Below are positions 8,185-12,033 of a stretch of 12,033 nt of DNA, in pieces (within the stretch, counting starts at the first letter, position 1; each line of letters begins with the position of its first letter). The stretch is from an uncultured Prevotellaceae bacterium. GTDB lineage: Bacteria; Bacteroidota; Bacteroidia; Bacteroidales; Bacteroidaceae. Location of the stretch: NCBI GenBank assembly GCA_937877605.1, contig CALFJA010000074.1, forward strand, positions 1-12,033. The letters are read 5' to 3'. The notes below the pieces were generated by a model, which worked only from the letters and a program-made list of their open reading frames with translations, did no database searches and was not told the DNA's origin. The position numbers and the translations under genes are program-made.

Positions 8185-8308
8185 AACTTTTATGGTAAGC
8201 ACCATTTGCTTGCAGCCAATAATAATTGGTAGTATCTATCCCCATTCTCTGTATAGGTTTTAGATAATATGTTTGCTCCTGCAAAGGACATAAAAGCGGC
8301 GTGGTCGC
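8185..8308. terminator. Convergent intergenic region with small stem-loops
   Basis: The regulator gene (plus) and the FMN reductase gene (minus) converge on these 124 bases. Two small perfect hairpins follow the regulator stop: ATGGT-AAGC-ACCAT (8192-8205) and CCAAT-AATA-ATTGG (8216-8229). On the minus strand, AAGCG-ACCACGC-CGCTT (8310-8294) overlaps the reductase stop and runs into TTAT. Any of them could help end transcription, but stems of 5 bp without strong T-runs are weak evidence. Confidence 0.3.
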
Positions 8309-8848
8309 TTACCCGACCATTGCTTCAACTTGTTTTCTTAACTGTGCTTTCTGTTCATCGTCGAGGATGAGCACATCTGTTGCCCATGCTTCTGCAGGCA
8401 CGGCGATGCCTGTTTGCCCTGCCAGTACATCAGCCTTGATGAAAGTGAGCAGTTCTGTTAGTTTTGCCCGGCAGTTGGCAGTTGCAGCCTTACCTCCGGC
8501 TCCGCTGATGGCGACCTGCTTGCCGTTGATGCAGGTGGGTGTGGCATAGTCCATTGGCTTTACCGGACGGGAGAGCCAGTCAAGCAGGTTTTTCAAGTGC
8601 CCGGGGTAACTGAAGTTGTATTCCGGTGTGAAAATCCAAAGGGCATCCGCCTCGTCGACAGCCTTTCGGATACGCGCCACGGCAGAAGGTTCCGGTTGCT
8701 CAATGTCCTGATTCAGCAGCGGCAGGTCCCTGTAATCGAGTTCCGACACCTCGGCACGGTTGCCTATCATTTCTTTGGCCATGTCAGCCAACTGGCGGTT
8801 GAAAGATTTCGTTCTCAATGAACCGATAACAAACAGAATCTTTTTCAT
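8309..8848 (-). CDS. NADPH-dependent FMN reductase (flavodoxin fold)
   Basis: This is a small cytosolic flavoprotein of the NADPH-dependent FMN reductase / azoreductase-like family, which uses NAD(P)H to reduce flavin, quinones or azo and nitro compounds. At 179 residues it has the usual length. The FMN phosphate-binding loop is GSLRTKSFNR (residues 9-18), and the flavin-contacting motif TPEYNFSYPGHLKNLLDW begins at residue 74. A later glycine-rich SGAGGKAAT segment matches the second flavin loop. The exact substrate is unknown. It is the last gene of a three-gene minus-strand operon, starting 12 bases after the stop of the duplicated-module protein, which suggests co-transcription with two genes of unknown role. 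Confidence 0.92.
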   Translation of the reverse strand: MKKILFVIGSLRTKSFNRQLADMAKEMIGNRAEVSELDYRDLPLLNQDIEQPEPSAVARIRKAVDEADALWIFTPEYNFSYPGHLKNLLDWLSRPVKPMDYATPTCINGKQVAISGAGGKAATANCRAKLTELLTFIKADVLAGQTGIAVPAEAWATDVLILDDEQKAQLRKQVEAMVG

Positions 8849-8860
8849 ATTTCTTTGCTT

Positions 8861-9862
8861 TTATTTTTGAAAGAAGTCAGAGATATTCTTGTCCCACGAC
8901 TGGTTATGAATAACTCTCTCGCAGTTGTGCTCGCGAAGGAATCGCAGGTGGTAGTTCCGTTCCACGGTCATCCTGTACAAGGGCTTGTCTGACAAGTCGG
9001 CGAATATAACCTCGCGGTGCAGTCCGACACTTTCCATAGCGTGCCGGATGGAATACTCGAAAGCATTGTCTGGCGTGTCGTATCTATAAAGATAGGTGGC
9101 AGTTTTTTCTTGTGTGACGAGTTCCACGGCAGCCTTGCCATTTTTGAGTCCGGCAAACCAGAACCCGTCGCCGTCAAGGCGGTACAGTCCGGAAACAATC
9201 CTGCATCCGCAGTCTTGCATGTGTTTATAATTCTGCAATTTATCGCCCAGCCGTTGTCCGATATTGTGGGTGAGTTCCTGATGCAGGTTAGTCCATTGTT
9301 TCAACACTGCTTTCTGCAGGGTGCATATTCTTTCGAACACGGCCTGGGTGTCACGCCCTATGCGGCGAATCTGGTAGGTGTCGCCCGTGTCAAGGGGCAA
9401 CTTTATTCCGAAGTCTTCACATGCAGGCACTTGGACAAAACAGAGCGGGATGCGGCGTGCCAGGTTATCGTGCGGACAGAGGCAGAGGGCATCGTCAAAG
9501 AGTTCCACCTTGGCAATGCCGTGCTGTGCTGCTCCTTGTTCCGTAAAGGCATAGTCTCCTTCGCCGGAATATTGGGACGCACCCTCAACGAACAACGCCT
9601 CCCAACTTCGTTTCTTGTAGGCATTCCAAAGGCTTTCGAAAAACGGTTCCGTGTCATGTCCCAGTTCCGACACCTCCAACTCTCCCGAAGCAGAGATGAG
9701 TTTGAGGTGGTAGTTAATCAGGCGGAAGTCTTGCAGGTCGGCATAGTCAAGGCTGCGCCGACCTTTGGCGGAGGTAAATTCGATGGCTTCATTGCCGATG
9801 GAGCAATTCACCGAATCGGACTGACCGTTGACAGTCAGCCTGCATTCATAGATTTTCCCCAT
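8861..9862 (-). CDS. Protein of unknown function with internally duplicated module
   Basis: I do not recognise this 333-residue protein. It has no signal peptide and no obvious membrane segment, so it is probably cytosolic. Two segments resemble each other: about 20-80, ending LGHDTEPFFESL (67-78), and about 119-181, ending IGRDTQAVFERI (168-179). Each reads as a run of short beta-strands closed by a helix, a texture like a small PH-like or similar beta-sandwich fold. The C-terminal part (about 185-333) is different, with an alternating helix/strand pattern and several aromatic residues (GDGFWFAGLKNGKAAVEL). Its ATG lies 6 bases after the stop of the zinc-ribbon gene and its stop 12 bases before the FMN reductase, so the three are probably one transcript. 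The fold assignment is inference from pattern, not from a search. Confidence 0.8.
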   Translation of the reverse strand: MGKIYECRLTVNGQSDSVNCSIGNEAIEFTSAKGRRSLDYADLQDFRLINYHLKLISASGELEVSELGHDTEPFFESLWNAYKKRSWEALFVEGASQYSGEGDYAFTEQGAAQHGIAKVELFDDALCLCPHDNLARRIPLCFVQVPACEDFGIKLPLDTGDTYQIRRIGRDTQAVFERICTLQKAVLKQWTNLHQELTHNIGQRLGDKLQNYKHMQDCGCRIVSGLYRLDGDGFWFAGLKNGKAAVELVTQEKTATYLYRYDTPDNAFEYSIRHAMESVGLHREVIFADLSDKPLYRMTVERNYHLRFLREHNCERVIHNQSWDKNISDFFQK

Positions 9863-9868
9863 TTTTGG

Positions 9869-10615
9869 TTATAGTTTCGTTCCGCACTCGCCGCAGAATT
9901 TCGTACCGGGCTCATGTTCCTTGCCACATTTCGGGCAAACCGTCTTTCCACCCACGGGATGTCCGCATTCGCTGCAGAACTTTGTTCCCTGTTGCACTGC
10001 TGCGCCGCAGTTGGGGCATTTCAGCAGGCTGAGCGGCTGTCCGCAGTTGTTGCAGAACTTGCCTTGTCCGGCAGGTTTGCCACAATGGGGGCACAGTGTG
10101 GTGCGCTCTTCAATCTTCCCTTGCCAAACGGTGGCCTTTTCTGCCTGCTCGTCAATGTTCCTCCGCATGGCCTCGTTACGGGCCTTGGCCACATACGAAC
10201 TCTCACGCGGAGCACAGCTGATGCACAAGCCTTCCTCTTCGTTCCAGCAATCGGAGCAGACCCAGTTGTTGCACGAGGGGCACTTGGTGAACATCGACCT
10301 CACCTCTTCCTGTGCCTCGTCGAAGGTCTTTTCCTGTTCCCTGCGCCACTGAGGGCTACGGTCGTCCAGCCGGTCGCGCAGCATGTTGGCACCGCTTTCA
10401 ATGAAATTGCCTAAATTGCCCATGCGTCCTCCAAGGAGATTGCCCAGAATACTTGCGCCATGACCGAATCCCTCGGTACGCTTGCGGCTGTCGTAGGTGG
10501 TTGACTCCTTGAAGGTAGACTTGAATCCGTTGCCGCAGCAGTCGCAGAAAAACTCATACTGGAAGCCTGCTTCCGTCGACAAATCGTTGTAATTTTTGGT
10601 GAAACTGTGTAACAT
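9869..10615 (-). CDS. Cysteine-rich multi-zinc-ribbon protein of unknown function
   Basis: The 248-residue product ends in three consecutive zinc ribbons, each CxxC-(9-10)-CxxC: Cys 175/178/188/191, 200/203/214/217 and 227/230/241/244, with the typical CPxCG and FCxxCG knuckles. The N-terminal half carries a second cysteine set: 24, 26 and 27, then 112/115, 120/123 and 131/134. Taking 24/27 as a pair gives eight ligands, enough for two more zinc sites in a split, RING- or treble-clef-like unit. Between them, residues 49-77 form a Gly/Asn-rich linker (GHGASILGNLLGGRMGNLGN) that could be flexible or membrane-associated. Zinc ribbons of this type often mediate protein or nucleic-acid contacts, so an adaptor role is possible but unproven. 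It is the first gene of the operon, preceded by a perfect -7 box. Confidence 0.85.
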   Translation of the reverse strand: MLHSFTKNYNDLSTEAGFQYEFFCDCCGNGFKSTFKESTTYDSRKRTEGFGHGASILGNLLGGRMGNLGNFIESGANMLRDRLDDRSPQWRREQEKTFDEAQEEVRSMFTKCPSCNNWVCSDCWNEEEGLCISCAPRESSYVAKARNEAMRRNIDEQAEKATVWQGKIEERTTLCPHCGKPAGQGKFCNNCGQPLSLLKCPNCGAAVQQGTKFCSECGHPVGGKTVCPKCGKEHEPGTKFCGECGTKL

Positions 10616-10646
10616 ATTCTTGTTTTTAGTAGGTTTATCTCGATTA

Positions 10647-10654
10647 CAAAGTTA
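10647..10654 (-). promoter_or_regulatory. Bacteroidetes -7 box for the zinc-ribbon operon
   Basis: On the minus strand TAACTTTG is a perfect match to TAnnTTTG, 31 bases before the zinc-ribbon ATG, giving a predicted leader of about 25 bases. I see no clear TTG -33 element at the usual distance. Confidence 0.6.
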
Positions 10655-10761
10655 CTATTTTATTGAAAAAACCATGATGTTTACCCTAAAAAATATCTTT
10701 TTGCAATTGAAAAAGAAAAAAGCAAAGAATCTTTTTTGCGCCTTTTATTAAGAATAATCGT

Positions 10762-10769
10762 TATCTTTG
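10762..10769 (+). promoter_or_regulatory. Bacteroidetes -7 box for guaD
   Basis: TATCTTTG is a perfect match to TAnnTTTG, 36 bases before the guaD ATG. A TTTG at 10735-10738 could be the -33 element, though the 23-base spacer is a little long. A near copy, TATCTTTT, lies upstream at 10694-10701. The surrounding 190-bp divergent region (10616-10805) is strongly AT-rich and contains a 7-bp AAAAAAG/CTTTTTT inverted repeat (10716-10737); I see no riboswitch-like structure in it. Confidence 0.65.
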
Positions 10770-10805
10770 CAACAATAAAACAATAACCATTAACTAACTG
10801 ATACT

Positions 10806-12033
10806 ATGGAAATTTATCGCGCCAATATTATTTACACGCCTCAGAGCAACCAGTTTGAGGTGATTCCTCGTGGTTATGTCGCTGTGGACGCCGGCAAGGT
10901 GGAGGGCGTCTATCGGGAACTGCCCGAGCATCTGTCCGACTGTCCCGTTACCGATTGGGGCGACCGTCTGCTCATTCCCGCCATGAACGACATGCATGTC
11001 CATGCTCCCCAGTACCGCAACCAGGGTATTGCCATGGACGAGGAACTCCTGCCTTGGCTCCAGAACTACACCTTCCCGGAGGAACTCAAGTATGCCGACA
11101 CGGCCTACGCCGAGAAGATGTACCGTCATTTTGTTCACGACTTGTGGCGGCATGGCACCATGCGCGTCGTGGCCTTTGCTTCGGTCCATCTGGAAAGTAC
11201 CCGCCTGCTTATGCGTATTCTTGACCAAGCCGGTATGTGTGGACTGGTCGGGAAAGTGAATATGAACCGTAACTGCCCTGAAGGATTGCAGGAGAAAGTG
11301 GAAGATGCCATTGAGGCCAACGCCAGTCTCGTTGAGGAGTTTGGGCATGAGGGTTCCCGCGTACGCCCCATCGTCACGCCGCGCTTCATTCCCTCGTGCA
11401 CTCCTGAACTGCTGCAGGCCTGTGGTGAGATGGCAAAGAACTACAACCTGCCTGTACAGTCGCACCTTTCTGAAAACCACGGTGAGATTGCTTGGGTGAA
11501 AGAGCTGGAGCCCGAGAGCCGCCACTATGCTGATGCCTACTACCGCTATGGGCTGTTCGGCCAGACGCCTACGGTGATGGCTCACTGTATTTGGAGCGAT
11601 GGCGATGAACTCGAAATGCTCCGCCAGCAGCAGGTCATGGTTGCCCATTGTCCTACATCCAATTTCAACCTCTCTTCGGGAATGGCACCCATACGCCGCT
11701 TCCTCAATGCCGGCATCCCCGTGGGACTTGGCAGCGATGTGAGCGGGGGGCATGACTTCAGTATCTTCCGCATGATGATCTACGCCATTCAGGTGAGCAA
11801 GATGCACTACCAGCAAGACAATTCGTGTGCTTTCCTCTCCTTGGCCGAAGCCTTCTGGATTGCCACCAAGTCGGCAGGAAGTTTCTTCGGAAAAGTGGGC
11901 AGTTTCGAACAGGGCTACGATTTCGACGCTTTGGTCATAGACGACAGTTCACTCCTCGTTGACGATGGTTATTCGCTCCTGCAGCGCCTTGAACGCTTTG
12001 TCTACATCGGCGACGACCGCAATATTGTGGCCC
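10806..12033 (+). CDS. guaD: Guanine deaminase, 3'-truncated by the window edge
   Basis: The enzyme hydrolyses guanine to xanthine and ammonia in purine salvage and catabolism, in the cytosol. The reading frame stays open from the ATG at 10806 to the edge (409 codons), so only the last part is missing relative to the usual length of about 420-450. Amidohydrolase metal-site motifs are all present: MHVHAPQY with His-64 and His-66, SHLSENHGE with His-220, AHCIWSDGDE with His-260, the HCPTSNFNLSSGM segment, and GLGSDVSGG with Asp-311 as the catalytic aspartate. The Pro-Gln-Tyr after HxH and the SHLSEN motif are characteristic of guanine deaminase rather than of chlorohydrolases or cytosine deaminase. 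The gene is divergent from the zinc-ribbon operon and has its own -7 box. A long antisense frame covers the same DNA but has no family-like sequence. Confidence 0.94.
   Translation, partial: MEIYRANIIYTPQSNQFEVIPRGYVAVDAGKVEGVYRELPEHLSDCPVTDWGDRLLIPAMNDMHVHAPQYRNQGIAMDEELLPWLQNYTFPEELKYADTAYAEKMYRHFVHDLWRHGTMRVVAFASVHLESTRLLMRILDQAGMCGLVGKVNMNRNCPEGLQEKVEDAIEANASLVEEFGHEGSRVRPIVTPRFIPSCTPELLQACGEMAKNYNLPVQSHLSENHGEIAWVKELEPESRHYADAYYRYGLFGQTPTVMAHCIWSDGDELEMLRQQQVMVAHCPTSNFNLSSGMAPIRRFLNAGIPVGLGSDVSGGHDFSIFRMMIYAIQVSKMHYQQDNSCAFLSLAEAFWIATKSAGSFFGKVGSFEQGYDFDALVIDDSSLLVDDGYSLLQRLERFVYIGDDRNIVA

Noticed and set aside
9017..9874. 285-codon plus-strand frame opposite the duplicated-module protein
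   Set aside because: The minus-strand gene has a duplicated module, tight operon spacing and sensible start and stop; the plus frame has neither a promoter nor a convincing product.
10770..10805. Purine riboswitch in front of guaD
   Set aside because: The predicted leader is only about 30 bases, far too short for an aptamer, and has no paired structure.
10794..11816. 340-codon minus-strand open frame across the guanine deaminase gene
   Set aside because: The plus strand carries all guanine deaminase metal-site motifs; the antisense frame is His-rich as the complement of these codons and looks like no known protein.

Overview
The window looks like a chromosomal segment from a Gram-negative member of the Bacteroidales, most likely Prevotella or a close relative. 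Three things suggest this: perfect Bacteroidetes-type -7 boxes (TAnnTTTG) in front of two divergent transcription units, few Shine-Dalgarno-like sites, and a complete RND tripartite efflux operon whose proteins look Bacteroidales-like. No phage, insertion sequence, CRISPR, tRNA or rRNA is visible.

Layout, left to right. (1) A plus-strand zinc-less medium-chain dehydrogenase/quinone oxidoreductase-like gene (77-1036). (2) A 511-bp non-coding stretch (1037-1547) whose right half is a series of stem-loops and may be a dispersed repeat element. (3) A minus-strand efflux operon read from 7101 down to 1548: membrane fusion lipoprotein, RND pump, TolC-type outer membrane channel. The genes are packed tightly, with a 17-bp gap and then a 4-bp ATGA overlap. 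(4) A divergent AraC-family regulator (7291-8184), with a 189-bp shared control region holding three copies of AGGTAA. (5) A second minus-strand operon read from 10615 down to 8309: a cysteine-rich multi-zinc-ribbon protein, a protein of unknown function with an internal duplication, and a flavodoxin-fold NADPH-dependent FMN reductase. The gaps are only 6 and 12 bp. (6) A 190-bp AT-rich divergent promoter region, then guanine deaminase (guaD) on the plus strand, cut off by the right edge.

The AraC protein is the obvious candidate regulator of the efflux operon. The dehydrogenase and the FMN reductase would fit a general detoxification or redox role nearby, but nothing in the sequence ties them to the pump. 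The least understood part is the three-gene zinc-ribbon / duplicated-module / FMN-reductase unit. It is the best candidate here for something uncharacterised, although nothing shows it to be a defence or mobile system.
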